Of a stretch of 64,000 bases of DNA, positions 35,401-50,400 are shown piece after piece. The translations under genes and the position numbers were made by a program. Every line of letters begins with the position of its first letter. The first letter of the stretch is position 1. The notes beneath the pieces were generated by a model that saw nothing but the letters and a program-made list of their open reading frames with translations, was not told the DNA's origin and made no database searches. The stretch comes from Apostichopus japonicus (Eukaryota; Echinodermata; Holothuroidea; Aspidochirotida; Stichopodidae): positions 1,010,001 to 1,074,000 of the forward strand of contig NC_092574.1 of NCBI RefSeq assembly GCF_037975245.1, read 5' to 3'.

Positions 35401-38400
35401 TTCCCTTTCTTTTCTACTCTAGTATCATATGACAGTTCAAGTTCTGTGCCTACCACAGATGTCAGCTTACCAGCACAGCAAGGTCAGACTAGTACCGCCC
35501 AGCCATCAATCTTAAAAAAACAAAGAAAGACCTCCTCAGGCAGATCATCCTCAAGCTATCAAGCACCCAGCTCAGATCTTGAGGGTGACAAGAGGGACCG
35601 ACAGACTCCGAGTGGAGTTGATGACGATTACAGCTTTGTGATTGGTCCAGGTGCCGGGGGATACAGAAAACTAGAAGAAGGAACAAAAACCGAAAAGGAG
35701 AGATATGAGCCCCAGCCTGCTAAAATACTGCATGATAGCTCAGTTTCAGGTAAATTCAGGCAAATTGTTTAGCCCCAGCCTGCTAAAATACTGCATGATA
35801 GCTCAGTTTCAGGTAAATTCAGGCAAATTGTTTAGCCCCAGCCTGCTAAAATACTGCATGATAGCTCAGTTTCAGGTAAATTCAGGCAAATTGTTTAGCC
35901 CCAGCCTGCTAAAATACTGCATGATAGCTCAGTTTCAGGTAAATTCAGGCAAATTGTTTAGCCCCCGCCTGCTAAAATACTGCATGATAGCTCAGTTTCA
36001 GGTAAATTCAGGCAAATTGTTTAGCCCCCGCCTGCTAAAATACTGCATGATAGCTCAGTTTCAGGTAAATTCAGGCAAAATGTTTTCCACAGGTACAAAC
36101 TATGGAATCTAGTATGGCCATTGGTTATTGGTTCAAATATATACTTGATTAATTCTGAAAGTAAAGCACAGTGTTTTACCAAACTTGAATAATTTCAAAC
36201 CTTGTCACAGTTTCTTCAGGATGTTATGATAGTCTTTAAACAAATGTATAATCTATCTGTTATCAAATCTGAATTCAAAATGACAAAATCCAATGCAAGT
36301 ATATAACTGTTTTAATAAGCATATTCATTAAGATAGAGCTTGCTATTAAGCATAATATAGATTGTAAATAATTTTATGTGATACTCTTCACATATGAGGA
36401 GTGGTGCCAATTTAACACAAGTGAACTCATCTGAAGAAATGCTTTTGGGACACTTACACAAGACAAGAAAAAAAAACTTCTGTCTGGACTGATCATAGAT
36501 CTGCTTCTAAAATCTGGCTTGCTAATATATTTTCAAACTTAATGTTTTTAAGTATTTTGAATTTAATTCCTATCTTTGACATAGTTCATATTATTTTCCA
36601 TCGGTTTTCAGGGAGTTAAGTTAGCACAGCTCTCAATATTTCAGTAAATAATGATAACAATTGGAAGTATGTATTTCATGATGATGGGGCTCCAACATTT
36701 GTTTTATTAATTTAGCTCAAGACATTTATTTTCTTGTACCTCATGTGATCAAAGTGGTTCTTGGTTTCCTTGAAACAGATACTGGGATGGATAAATTTTC
36801 CAGTTCTCAAATGTATCGGTCACTTTCAAGGAGGAAACAGTTTGAAGTCCAACCAACTTCAGATGCAGGGAAACATCTCATCTCGGCTATATTGGATAAA
36901 GGCAATAAACTTATGGACAGCATGATCAGGGCTCAGTGTGAAGCAGAACCACAGGGCCCTAACTTAGAAGACCTCAAACCTGATCAATCACATGAGTCTG
37001 CAAGATGGGACACAGGGGTCCACCCACTCAGAAGGTACAGCAATCTAGAATCACACCCACTCAGAAGGTACAGCAATCTAGAATTACACCCACTCAGAAG
37101 GTACAGCAATCTAGAATTACACCCACTCAGAAGATACAGCAATCTAGAATTACACCCACTCAGAAGGTACAGCAATCTAGAATTACACCCACTCAGAAGG
37201 TACAGCAATCTAGAATTACACCCACTCAGAAGGTACAGCAATCTAGAATTACACCCACTCAGAAGGGTACAGCCATCTAGAATTACACACACTCAGAAGG
37301 TACAGCAATCTAGAATTACACCCACTCAGAAGGGTACAGCCATCTAGAATTACACCCACTCAGAAGGTACAGCAATCTAGAATTACACCCATTCAGAAGG
37401 TACAGCCATCTAGAATTACACCCACTCAAAAGGTACAGCAATCTAGAATTACACCCACTCAGAAGATACAGCAATCTAGAATTACACCCACTCAGAAGGT
37501 ACAGCAATCTTGAATTACACCCACTCAGAAGGTACAGCAATCTAGAATTACACCCACTCAGAAGGTACAGCAATCTAGAATTACACCCACTCAGAAGGGT
37601 ACAGCCATCTAGAATTACACCCACTCAGAAGGTACAGCAATCTAGAATTACACCCACTCAGAAGGGTACAGCAATCTAGAATTACACCCACTCAGAAGGT
37701 ACAGCCATCTAGAATTACACCCACTCAGAAGGTACAGCAATCTAGAATTACACCCACTCAGAAGATACAGCAATCTAGAATTACACCCACTCAGAAGATA
37801 CAGCAATCTAGAATTACACCCACTCAGAAGGTACAGCAATCTAGAATTACACCCACTCAGAAGGTACAGCAATCTTGAATTACACCCACTCAGAAGGTAC
37901 AGCAATCTAGAATTACACCCACTCAGAAGGTACAGCAATCTAGAATTACACCCACTCAGAAGGGTACAGCCATCTAGAATTACACCCACTCAGAAGGTAC
38001 AGCAATCTAGAATTACACCCACTCAGAAGGGTACAGCAATCTAGAATTACACCCACTCAGAAGGTACAGCCATCTAGAATTACACCCACTCAGAAGGTAC
38101 AGCAATCTAGAATTACACCCACTCAGAAGGTACAGCAATCTAGAATTACACCCACTCAGAAGGTACAGCAATCTAGAATTACACCCACTCAGAAGGTACA
38201 GCAATCTAGAATTACACCCACTCAGAAGGTACAGCAATCTAGAATTACACCCACTCAGAAGGTACAGCAATCTGGAATTAAGTGATGGAAAGTGGCTTGA
38301 AGCAAGAAATATTTTGTTATTCATGACAAAGGGTTATTTCAAGTTGAAATGACCCTTTGATGAAAGATTGAGGTAGCAGACAGCAACTATGTCCTTGACC

Positions 38401-41400
38401 ACACTTGGAGGCAATATTTTGCATTAAATTACTTGTTAGTGAAAGTTTGGGTTTGAAGGTGGTAAAGAAGATAACAATTAGTCAAACTAGATAACCTTGT
38501 AGATACTTTTGCTAAATGAAGTTATGTTTCCAAGGAGTTGTGAATAATAAAGATAAAAAGCAAACACCATTATTGATACTTGTTTTAATTTTTAATATTA
38601 TTGGTGCAGGGGGGGGGGGGGTGGCTTCTATGTAACATTACATTTCAAATCCAATAACCAATCTCTACCATATGGATTTACTTTCAGCCATCTTTTCTTT
38701 GGCTTGCTAGTTCTTTTCTTATTTTAAATTTGTCTAGGAGTTCATCTGGTGAGTTGTTCCGTGAATTGTTGAAAGATGACAAATCCAGTTCTGGGTTTAT
38801 CGAAGGTGTTAAACGCCTGAAGAGAGAGGAGCCCAAACTAGCTACGGACCCTACCGTTGATCTTGTAGTTGATGACGTCATCGGTGACAAGGAGTTGAAT
38901 GAAGTGAAAACTAGGGTAGGGGTTCTACATTGAAAGTATAAAAGCCTTATAAGTACAGCTTAGGTAAACCTCAACTTTATGAAGCAGGGTCCTCTTAGCA
39001 GCTACTTTGTTTGTATGTCTTGTTAAAGTTCAAGGTTTGTTGAGGTAAGCATTCCGTAAAACTTGCCAGTGGAATGTTTGAAAAGCACTACTTGAGGTAA
39101 ACATCATACATGGCAATGGAAACCCTTTAATATCTGTACAACATTTCTGTTTCAACATTTGATGTTGAAAGAAGACAAGTGCTGATAAGTTAACCCTTTA
39201 CTATGTTAAGTCAGTCAGTCCACATGTAAAGAAAAAGTATACCAGGTTCCAATTCCAGGTGCTGGGTTCATTCAGTGAGGTGAATAGACTTCAGAATGTT
39301 TTATTTTGTTGACAAGGTTCAAGCCAAACTAGAATGTAGACCATATGTAAATTCTGAGTTCAAGATTCGCATCTTTTTATAGATATTCATCTGCTTAGCT
39401 GTTTATAAAAGCAAAATATAGAGAACCAAACTGAGAAGGTTGCATAGAAAGTGAAGTGCAAATTTTAATGTTCAAACACTACAAACATTGAATATTAGGC
39501 TTTTTGTCTGTGATGAGAATTGAATATTTAATTCAGTTAAGCAGGTTACTAGTTTGTCGACATCTTTTTTGCAAAAAAACCATTAGGCCTCAAGACTTTC
39601 TGGTCACCAAAATACATATGAACATTTGATGAAGTAAATCTACCCATTTAGTTTGTTAGAGATATGTCAGCATTTGATATTATCCACTGTGTACTTGTCA
39701 CAGTACAAACTTACTTTAATGTGTATCATTCTTGGTGCAAGCCTTTTACTGGAAGAGCCTTATATCACAAAATTCCTAAAGCTGATATTTGTAAGTTTCT
39801 GTTTATTTATTATCCTTACAGTTAGGGACATCCCCTGCTGACAGCATTGATTCTGATTTTAATGATGTCTTTGATGGTCTCACAACTGATTCTGATGACC
39901 CATTGCATGAGCAGAGCATACTGGAGGAACTCTTCTACAAGGGACAGGTTAGAGTTCATACCCTAGAGACCAATCAGATCATCCAGTTTGTTCCCTAAAC
40001 ATCTCCCCTCTTCTGTGCATACGAGGGTGATGCTTCATTGAACATTTTATCTGGACAACTGTTTGGAACTTTAAAGGTGGTGAAACATTTTGATGAACTG
40101 AATCAAAAGCCTTTGTGATTGGTCAGTGATGAAATGAATCGCATTATCTGCAAACTATTGTTACAGAGATGACGAGTAAACATTTCACATGAAACATTCT
40201 TAAGTTTTATCTAAAAGCAAACCCATTTGATCGCATCCAAGAAGAGTATCCTTCTAATGACCATTAAATTAATATGTAAGTATTCAGCCATCAAATTAAC
40301 AGCGCCAAAACTTTTTTTTTTTTTACATTTTTTTATATTTTTTATTTGATATTTTCAGAGAAGCAGCAGTGATAGCGATGGTCTGAGTGACTTATTCCTT
40401 TCCTCTGATTCAGAGGCTGAGACATCAAGAAAGAACAAGAAATCACACAGAAAGGTAATTCTTTTATTTGGTTTTATTGTATGAGTACGAAAAGTAGAAA
40501 ATTAAAAAAATAACTGTAAATAAATAGTTATGTGTTCATCTGCAAACATTTCAAGTTTATGCATTAGTTCATAGTTCCTGGTGTCATGGTGGTAGTTTTA
40601 AGTAACAGATTGTGACAAATTTAACACAAAATGCAGCTTTAAATGATAAATTAAACTTTGAAATGATTTTATTTTTGTGATCGTGAAAGTGCAATTTTAA
40701 AGATAGTTTGTGAACATCTTACAAGCACATCTTTTATTTAACTTTCTGTGCGATGTGTATTAACTGACCAAACACTAAATACGAACATATTTTCAGTGTC
40801 CTGAATCAACATAATGTTAACTGTGGCCAGTCACATACTCTAAGTTCATAATCTGATGCTTCAGTTCACGGTTATTTGGGTTACAGTCATTGAGAAAACT
40901 GAGGAAACATAAGCTCGACCAAAGGAAAGCAGATAACAGAAGCCATGACAAACCAACAAAGCCAGATCAGATGAAAGAAGACAGAGACATGACAGGAGAA
41001 AGAGAGGAAAATAGAGAGACAAGTGATGCTAAAGATGAAGATGAATGTCTTGATAGCAGCTCAGTGACATCGCTGCTGCACTCATCCATAAAAGGTATCT
41101 ACCCTGTCAATGGTATCCACCTTATAAATGGTATCTATTCCATCAATGGTATCTACCTTATAAATGGTATCTGCCCTCTCAGTGGTATCTACCCTCTCAA
41201 TGGTATCTACTCCATCAATGGTATCTACCTTATAAATGGTATCTACCCTCTCAGTGGTATCTACCCTCTCAATGGTATCTACCCTGCCAATGTATCTACC
41301 TTATACATGGTATCTACCCTCTCAATGGTATCTACCCTGCAAATGGTATCTACCCTCTCAATGGTATTTACCCTGCCAATGTATCTACCTTATAAATGGT

Positions 41401-44400
41401 ATCTACCCTGCTAATGGTATCTACCCTCTCAATGGTATCTACCCTGTCAATGGTATCTACCTTATTAATGGTATCTACTCCATCAATGGTATCTACCCTG
41501 TCAAATGGTATCTACCTTCTCAATGGTATCTACCCTGTCGATGGTATCTACCTTATTAATGGTATCTACCCCCTCAATGGTTTCCAACCAATAAAAGGTA
41601 TCTACCCCGTCAATGGTATCTACCTTATTAAAGGTATCTACTCCATCAATGGTATCTACCCTGTCAAATGGTATCTACTCTCTCTATGGTATCTACCATC
41701 TCTATGGTATCTACCCTGTCAAATGGTATCTGCCCTCTCAGTGGTATCTACCCTCTCAATGGTATCTACTTTATAAATGGTATCTACCCTCTCAATAGTT
41801 CCCAATCAATTAATGGTATCTATCCCATAAATGGTATCTACTTTATTAATGGTATCTAATCCATCAATGGTATCTACCATTTCAATGGTTTCCAATCATG
41901 GTATCTACCCCATCAATGGTATCTACCTCGTCAATGGTATCTACCGTATCAATGGTGCCTCCCTCTCATTGGTATCTACCCTCTCAATGGTACCTATTTT
42001 ATGTTTGGTACCTATTTTATGAATGGTATGTACCTCATCAATGGTATCTACCCTGTCCATTTCCCGGTGGGTGAGGATGGTAGTATTGAATAGTTGGGTT
42101 GTGCTTACCTAGTCTGCCACTATGGAAACATTGTGGACGAACAGGTTCTCAGAAATCACTGTTACAAGGTACATAGCATTCTAACAACTGTCAAAGAATA
42201 CTTCAAATGTGTTGTTAGCAACCTTTGTAATTATATCTGAAGGATGAATATATAAGATACACAAGATGGATGTGTGGCAAGGTGACTTTCAGGAAATGAA
42301 AAGAGCACTCAGATTCCTTTGCTGTTTACTGAATTGTCTCTGTCAAGATCTTTTACGACCATCTGATGGTTTGTTGGTGAATCTATCTTATCCATCTTGG
42401 TTATTTATGCAAAATGACAGTATATTAACCAAAGAAAGGAAATTCTAATCACTGGATTGCCATGTAAAGCTATTTGACATTAAACTATGTTGTGTTCTGT
42501 TGCTTCATTACAACTCTCTTTATATTGTTATGTTTCTCTTCCAGGTATTGAAGGCCTCAGTGTCGAAAGGTTGACCCTCCTGGGCCGTGTTCATGCTGCA
42601 AGAGTGGTTGTTGATACCTTGACTTTATTCCCAGGGATATCTTACTCCCTCGGTGCTAGCTCGAGAATTCCTCGAAAGATACCAGATAATGCCACTGTTA
42701 GAGGCAAGCCACCCAGACCACAGATAAAAAGGTAAAATCGTAATTAAGTTTGACAACATGAGGAATGTATATATCTTGTTTGAAATTAATCTCATGGTCG
42801 CCTGAAGTAATTTGCATTCCAGCCAAACCAAACACACCTGTTACTAAGTAAATCCAAAGACACAGACAATTAAATGAATACTGAAGCCACTCATCCGTAT
42901 AATTACGAATCAAAGATCCAGAAATGAACGTAAGAATTTCCATTTTGAATTGACTGGAACACCTTGGATGGCCTTTAAAGCAGTATAGCTTATTAAAAGA
43001 ACAGATGGAAGTAAATGGAAGAAGAGAAGAGAAAAAAAATTCTGAATCCAACCGGCGGGGTAATTATCTTCAAGCCTCCATTGATGGAGGAAAAAAACAA
43101 GTCCAGATGAAAAAATATTGGAGCCTGAAAGTCATATAAGCTGATGCTGTTTTAAAAATGATCAGTGAAAGACAGGAGTATCCAATACCACGGCAAAGAG
43201 AACAAATAAACGCATGTAACTAAATGTTGTAGAGAGTCCATGAGATGAATAGTTCAGTTAAACCATAATGGTTTGCCGTCTCCCTCCATCTACCTCCCGA
43301 GAAACGCAGTCTGGTGCCCTGTTGGTACAAGTGGTGTGGACTTCTTTTGGGTGCTTCTTTTAATCCATTGAGTCAGAATAGGTTAGATCGTCCACTATGA
43401 AGAAAGGTTGATTTAGTAAGGTCTCCCTCCTATTCCGCATTATTCAGATTTTGTCCTTTTATGAGAGGCATCGTACCAGAATGTGAGGGGGTTTGTCTGC
43501 AGATCCTCTCCCATCTCTGTGGCAGCATTACACTGCAACGTTTGGTGCATCATTTAACTTAGGTAGGACTAATGACTTGAAAATATCCTCACAATTCTCA
43601 TTAGGTGACGTCTGAATCCCAACTATCGAATGTGATTTCGTTTTGACATGCATTCCAGTTTGTTGGTTTCTAAGTCTTTCGAAACCAGTGCAGTCTCCAT
43701 GGCGTCTACTCAATTTCTTTAAGTCATTAGTCTCACTCTCCTTCGTTATCAGAGCGCTCTCTATTTCGTCAATTTGCTTACTTTGAAACTCAATTGCTCA
43801 AAAGCACTGTTCTTTACATCTTTAAGAGCTCCGCTCAGTGTGACCTCCAGAGAGTAGATTGCATGACGCCAGTTAGTAGGTTGATCTTCTGTGGTATCAT
43901 GAACTCATCCCTGTGCTGATGGCTATGGCCAAGATGATAACTGGGGGTCTCCCCTCGTCCAGAGATTGCTTCTGACATGTTTTGTATTGTAATATTAAAG
44001 AACTCACAAAATTATCATGTCTATTTGTATAAATGTCAAATGAGTCAATAAAAGAGATGAAGAAAAAAAAACTAAATCCACAGAAATTTGCATGAGAACA
44101 GTGAAGTCAATGAAATTAATGTTGATCCCAATAATGAGCTGCTGTTGTAATTGGTTATGTACACGAAGAAGAGATGAGAGCCTAGTAATACACTATTGGT
44201 TTATTACTTTCTTTCTTATGTGTAATATTTGTGCACAGGTTTGCATTGTTTCATATCATTGTCAGGTTCATATCTTCAGTTTTCAAGTACATCGTTGGTG
44301 TTTAATTGACTGCATAAAACTCATTTCTAGCAGTTGACAATTTCTTATTGCAATTTTTGGTGCACTTTCTGACAGTTGAATCAAATCTTGTAATAACAAT

Positions 44401-47400
44401 CTATGTTCTTATCTTTGGTGTTTTCAGCACTTACTTTGTTGAATACCAATTTCCGATCACTGCAACGGTAGAAGATTCAGAGTATTTGAATAACATGGCC
44501 ACAGAAGTAATGAGGGTGGTGTCAAAGAAGGTTACAGAGAACAAAGGTAGGTCTAGAAACCGCTGTGTTTGTAAAGACTCTGTTGTACTCCAATACTCTC
44601 TATCCTATGTATCTCCAATGTCATATCCCAAAAGAATTTGTGAGAAAGAGAAATTGTAAACATTAGTTTCACTTGTGATGTAGTAATTCACATCGATTAT
44701 TTAATCACAACATCCCAGACACCCTTCTTCGTGAAACAAAACAAAGAAATATGTGAATAATTCAATCTAATGGAATGCAGCAGACATGTTTGCTATGTCA
44801 ATGTATGTCTAGATCATGCTTGACCTCAAGAGACACAGAAGGTAACATCTCCTTATATTTTGATTTTCTTTTACAGGAACATCCGAAATTCAGTTTGGTC
44901 ATCGTTCCATTTTTCCAATCCAGTTTGATGGCTCAACAATTGACCACTGGTTGACAAGACTTCTTGTTTTACGGATATACCACAAACTTGCCGGTCAGAA
45001 GACGGTATGTGTTCAAAATCAGATTTGCGTTATTTTTCCTGATATTACTTTACAGGAAGACTCAGTTACTGAAAGGAGAACACTAAATGGCTTTATTTAT
45101 TATCTAGTTAAATCTTATTTGAGGAGCTGTGAAGACAAAGTAAACTTAACTTCCTTGTGTTTAAGACTTTTGTCTAGTTTTTCTAGAACCATTATTCTAA
45201 TGACATTAAACCTGTTGAATGTGAGAATGGTTATGTACACCATTTAAATGTTATACTACATAAGGAAGATGGATTCGACCAAGTAGCAGTTATGTGAAGT
45301 CCCATTGCCTTCTTTCTTTGGGTCATCATGTCAGTGAAGTGTGAAGAAATCTACATACCATTGAAACATCGATCATTTGAAATTGCTATTCACACAGAGA
45401 TGGGCTGAGGATGCTTGACAACTTTATCGGCATGGATAAAATACATTATAGCATATACTCGTAGGTACAAGTGTGTGAATTTGTCGTTTCTTATTAAAAA
45501 GACAACATCATTCATTTTTCACATGCAAATGTACTTAACTTGACAGTGAGATAATTTCTTCCTTACCCAATATAGCAATTACACTGGTAAGGGGGTCTAT
45601 AATTTTATCAAGTAACTAACTATTCACTAAAGTATTCTTTCCACAATTTAAAATTTCAACTTTTAATTTAATTGCAATCATACTTATGTTATATACATTT
45701 GTTCTATAGCCATCATTGATAGCTGTTGCCAGCATCCCTCTAAAGAATATCCTCCAATCACCAAATCTGTCTGTTGTCATGGATCTCCCTGTCAAGAGGA
45801 AGAATCACCAGGAAAGATCCACCTCATCCTCGTCCTTAGCAACAGAGACTACCTCTACTAGCCCTGATGATAAGTCGTCACAACTGGGCAAAATTCAGGT
45901 AACAAAGATGTCGTCTGGTCTTGCTATCGGTGCTGTTATTTATCCCGTATTAAATCCAAACTGAATATAACTAACACATTGATGATCATGATCAATTGCT
46001 GAACTATTGATGCTTCCAGTTTCCTGAATCATGGTCTTATTAAGTGTTTAGCAACCAAAGATTGCAACATTTCACTCACATGGAATGTCATTTACTACAT
46101 TGCAGTGGTTGAACTTACCTCTATTGCTCCGAATTGTTCCCACATTTACTGCCAGATTTGCTCAATAGCATCCAATTGGCAATGATGTGGTAAAATGTTT
46201 ACTCATAAAGTTGTCTCTTGTTTGCTGAGAGAGGAATGGAATGAAGAACACTTTGGCAGTTTGATACCACTGCTATACTATATTGGTTATGCTACTTCAG
46301 TATTATTGCTGTAGAATTACACAACAAATTTTATCATCAAAACCAATTAAAATGCCTACTTCTTATGTTTACTCATCAGATATGTGCAATGAATGTATAT
46401 TTGTTTCCTTAATTGTTTACTTGATTTATTTATGAATGGTTGAGGCATGTATTATTTGTGCCTTGTACTTGGTCTTACCCATGCAGGTTTCAGTTGAGTT
46501 AACATCTGACAACAAAGACTTTAAGGCAGCTCTAGCTAGGACAAAAATTGCTGAAATCAAAGGAGCAAAGCTCATCTCATTATCAACCCTCAAGAAAAGG
46601 AATATGAAATCAAAAGACATTCCAAGAAGAAAGAACCCAAAAGAAGACACAATCAGTAAAGATGTCAGATCATTTGGGGAAGTAAGATCTCACCAGGGAG
46701 AAGAAAGGAACCATCAGAGAATAGATTCTAGAACAGATTATTCAAATGTCGGAGGTGTTGCTGTCCGAACTCACCCGTCGACCGATGTAGGAAATAATGA
46801 AGGTGCCTCACAAGATGAGGTAAATCACTGGCAGGATATCTCACTTCTTTTTTGGTTCACAGTTCAAGACTCTGTATTGATTTGTTTACTATGTGGCTGA
46901 CCAGTCGTCCAATTGTGCGTAAGGCACGTTTTGGTCAATCATCTTAACTTTGTATATTTACAAGTCAAGCAGATGATATTCAAATGTTAGGGATTCCAGA
47001 CAGTGCAATGTAGTGCTAAACATAAATAGCAAATGTTAGGGATTCCAGACAGTGCAATGTAGTGCTAAACATAAATAGCAAATGTTAGGGATTCCAGACA
47101 GTGCAATGTAGTGCTAAACATAAATAGCAAATGTTAGGGATTCCAGACAGTGCAATGTAGTGCTAAACGTAAATAGCAAATGTTAGGGATTCCAGACAGT
47201 GCAATGTAGTGCTAAACATAAATAGCAAATGTTAGGGATTCCAGACAGTGCAATGTAGTGCTAAACATAAATAGCAAATGTTAGGGATTCCAGACAGTGC
47301 AATGTAGTGCTAAACATAAATAGCTTGAAGGAGAGGGCCATAGGACATGAACATCTAGAAGAAAAACAAAAGATGAAATTAATTGTTTGAAAGGATGTTG

Positions 47401-50400
47401 ACAGATTTGAATGCAAAAATTGTTTATGGTGTCTGATGTAAACAAAGATGAACATCAAGCACAAACATACCTTTTTAGAGACATTTTTGAAATAATGTGA
47501 CCTTTGTCCTGGGTCATATCTTACTGAAGCATATTTATATGGAAGTGACTTGAAGTGATATATGCCTCCATATGTTTGTGGAGGTACAGTTTGCATAGTC
47601 ATTTTGACATATAGGAATCATAAAGTACTAAAACAAATGAAGCTTCTTTCAAAAGTTTTGTAGCAATCTTTCTATATTCTATTGCATTTTGCTGTGTGGT
47701 ACAAGAAAAGTTACTCCCTGTGCTTATCAGTGTTGCTTGGGATGGTTATATTTCAAACAGGCATAACAAAGGTCAATGAAGGGAAGCACACATATATTTG
47801 CTCCTCAGTTAACCTGTGTTTGAATAGTACAGCAGATTAGTTCAACTGATTTTAGGATTGGTTTTAATATCACTTACATTTATTAGAATGTCTTAATCTC
47901 TTCAAATATGACTATTTTTTTGCTGTGTAGATGTGTTATTGATTGTTCAATTCAATGCAGAAGAAATTGTAAGACAATGAGTTTAACTACTTTTTAAACT
48001 TTTGTTAGTTTTTCTATGAAGTTTTGTGATTTAATTTGACTGAATACCACTCTTGCCTTTGTCTTGTCTTTCCAGCATCTTACCCTGTTTACACTCCTGT
48101 TGATTCCAGAGGGTCGTGGTATAACGGTCCATGGCTTAAAGCCCCTAGCGTCTAGAAACGTGAATTCAGCTCTCCCAAGCATTGTGCCTATTGGTCCAAA
48201 TGCTGAATACGGTAAGATACCAAAACTGTTGGGTTGTATTGTTTTCTGGCTTTTCTCATAGAATCATAGGATGTCCTTAAAATGAAGGACATTTAAACAT
48301 TTAGTTTCGATTGCAAAACTGAAAGCCAGAGAAAGATGTGAAAGCTGTATTTGTAGCCTTATTCTTTTGTAGTTCTCTTACACCAGACAATAAACCAGAG
48401 GCCCAAAATGTTTGAAACTATGTACTGTATTCAAATCTAAAGTAGATAGTTGCAGTTCATTAAAGTAGATAGTTGCATTACATTTAAGTAGAAAGTTACA
48501 TTACATTAAAGTATATAGTTGCATTACATTAAAGTAGATAGTTGCAGTTCATTAAAGTAGATAGTTGCATTTCATTAAAGTAGATAGTTACATTTCATTA
48601 AAGTAGAAAGTTGCAGTTCATTAAAGTAGATAGTTGCATTACATTTAAGTATATAGTTGCATTACATTAAAGTAGATAGTTACATTTCATTAAAGTAGAA
48701 AGTTGCAGTTCATTAAAGTAGATAGTTGCATTACATTTAAGTAGATAGTTGCATTACATTAAAGTAGAAAGTTGCATTACATTAAAGTATATAGTTGCAT
48801 TACATTAAAGTAGATAGTTACATTTCATTAAAGTAGAAAGTTGCAGTTCATTAAAGTAGATAGTTGCATTACATTTAAGTAGATAGTTGCATTACATTAA
48901 AGTAGAAAGTTGCATTTCATTAAAGTAGATAGTTGCATTACATTTAAGTAGATAGTTGCATTACATTAAAGTAGAAAGTTACATTTCATTAAAGTAGATA
49001 GTTGCAGTTCATTAAAGTAGATAGTTGCAGTTCATTAATGTAGATAGTTGCATTACATGAAAGTAGATAGTTGCAGTTCATTTAAGTAGATAGTTGCATT
49101 ACATTAAAGTAGATAGTTGCAGTTCATTTAAGTAGATAGTTGCATTTCATTAAAGTAGATAGTTGCAGTTCATTAAAGTAGATAGTTGCAGTACATTAAA
49201 GTAGATAGTTGCAGTTCATTAAAGTAGATAGTTGCATTACATTCAAGTAGATATTTGCATTACATTAAAGTAGATAGTTGCAGTTCATTAAAGTAGATAG
49301 TTGCAGTTCATTAAAGTAGATAATTGCAGTTCATTCAAGTAGATAGTTGCAGTTCATTAAAGTAGATAGTTGCAGTTCAGTCAAGTAGATAGTTGCAGTT
49401 CCTTAAAGTAGATAATTGCAATTAATTACAATCAGGCAGAGTCCAGTCTTACTCTGTAACTCGCTGTTTCTTTGTCTTCTAGGTCGTGATTTTGTTACTC
49501 GTAATGCCTACCTCGTCTGCAAGATGTTCTGGTCTGATGATGCCGTACACTCGCATGTCTGCTGGGGAACGTCACAACCTCAGTTCAACTTTTCTCAGGT
49601 AACAGTTTTACTTGAGAAAGGAGGATGTTTAAGAAAAAGAAAAACCCCCCAAAAATCAAAGTAAAACTAGAGACAGAAGCTTGAACATATTATTGTGGAA
49701 AACAAGAGATGACAAGAGCACTGTGAGAACAACAAACACTTTCATTCTGTTAAACTAGAAATTGAAAAGTTTGATATGTGTGTTGTTGTTTCATGATGTG
49801 CCTGCCATAGTTCAGGATAGTGTCAAGTGATCACAAACTGTCTTACACAAAGGAAAGTCACATACAAGCTGTTCCTTTCTTGTTTATTGATTGCTCCACT
49901 TCCAGTGCAACTTCTAATATGCAAAGATGAAATTGAGTTTCAAATCAATTTCTTCCATAGTTTATGAATTGTTTGATTAACCTAGCAACATGAAGATATC
50001 AGCAAGTTTTGTGGTATTCTCACCTTCATGTTGCAAGTCCCTATATTTGCAATTGGAATCATGAACAACATCTCGTTACAATCAGTGATCTGATAACAAA
50101 AGTTTGAAATAAGACTGGTGATACCAATCAATTCCCCCCATCTTAGCTATCCACCAATGTAAAACAAAATCGCAAGTTCTATCTTTCAGCTTTGACTCAA
50201 GTGCATTATGGTGGCCGTCCGGGGAAACTTGTATTTATTGATGTTAAACATATCAAAGATAATTCAAGAAATTTGACATTCTCAAAGTGACATTGCATCA
50301 GTTACAATCACTGTTTATTTTGGGTTTTCAAGGTTGCTCCAGTTTTACTGATACCCTCGCTTCTGGAAAGGACCCGGAATAATTTCATGGTGATTGAAGT

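Larger units (their letters stand above)
35423..41094 (+). other. C2CD3: C2CD3 exons 5-10: low-complexity linker
   Basis: These exons encode Ser-, Lys- and acid-rich sequence with few conserved islands: [17 protein letters not shown] in exon 6 and [12 protein letters not shown] in exon 8 match vertebrate C2CD3. Exons 5, 6 and 10 each end in or at a minisatellite. Exon 7 (38,738-38,915) is joined by phase 2 to the exon 6 donor at 37,034. Confidence 0.75.

Noticed and set aside
35705-36112. 135-aa frame through the 63-bp array
   Set aside because: It is out of frame with C2CD3 exon 5 and arises only from the stop-free third frame of a repeat.
36984-38324. Minus-strand frames of 102-113 aa over the 33-bp array
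   Set aside because: Low-complexity 11-residue repeats produced by the minisatellite; no independent evidence.
41236-42022. Several 60-126 aa plus-strand frames over the 18-bp array
   Set aside because: The unit has no stops in any frame, so overlapping frames are expected by construction.
43528-43713. Minus-strand 61-aa frame as a gene
   Set aside because: It is short, flanked by stops and lies in an intron; at most a transposon remnant.
46982-49425. Regularly spaced repeats resembling a CRISPR array
   Set aside because: These are head-to-tail tandem repeats without unique spacers, inside introns of a eukaryotic gene.
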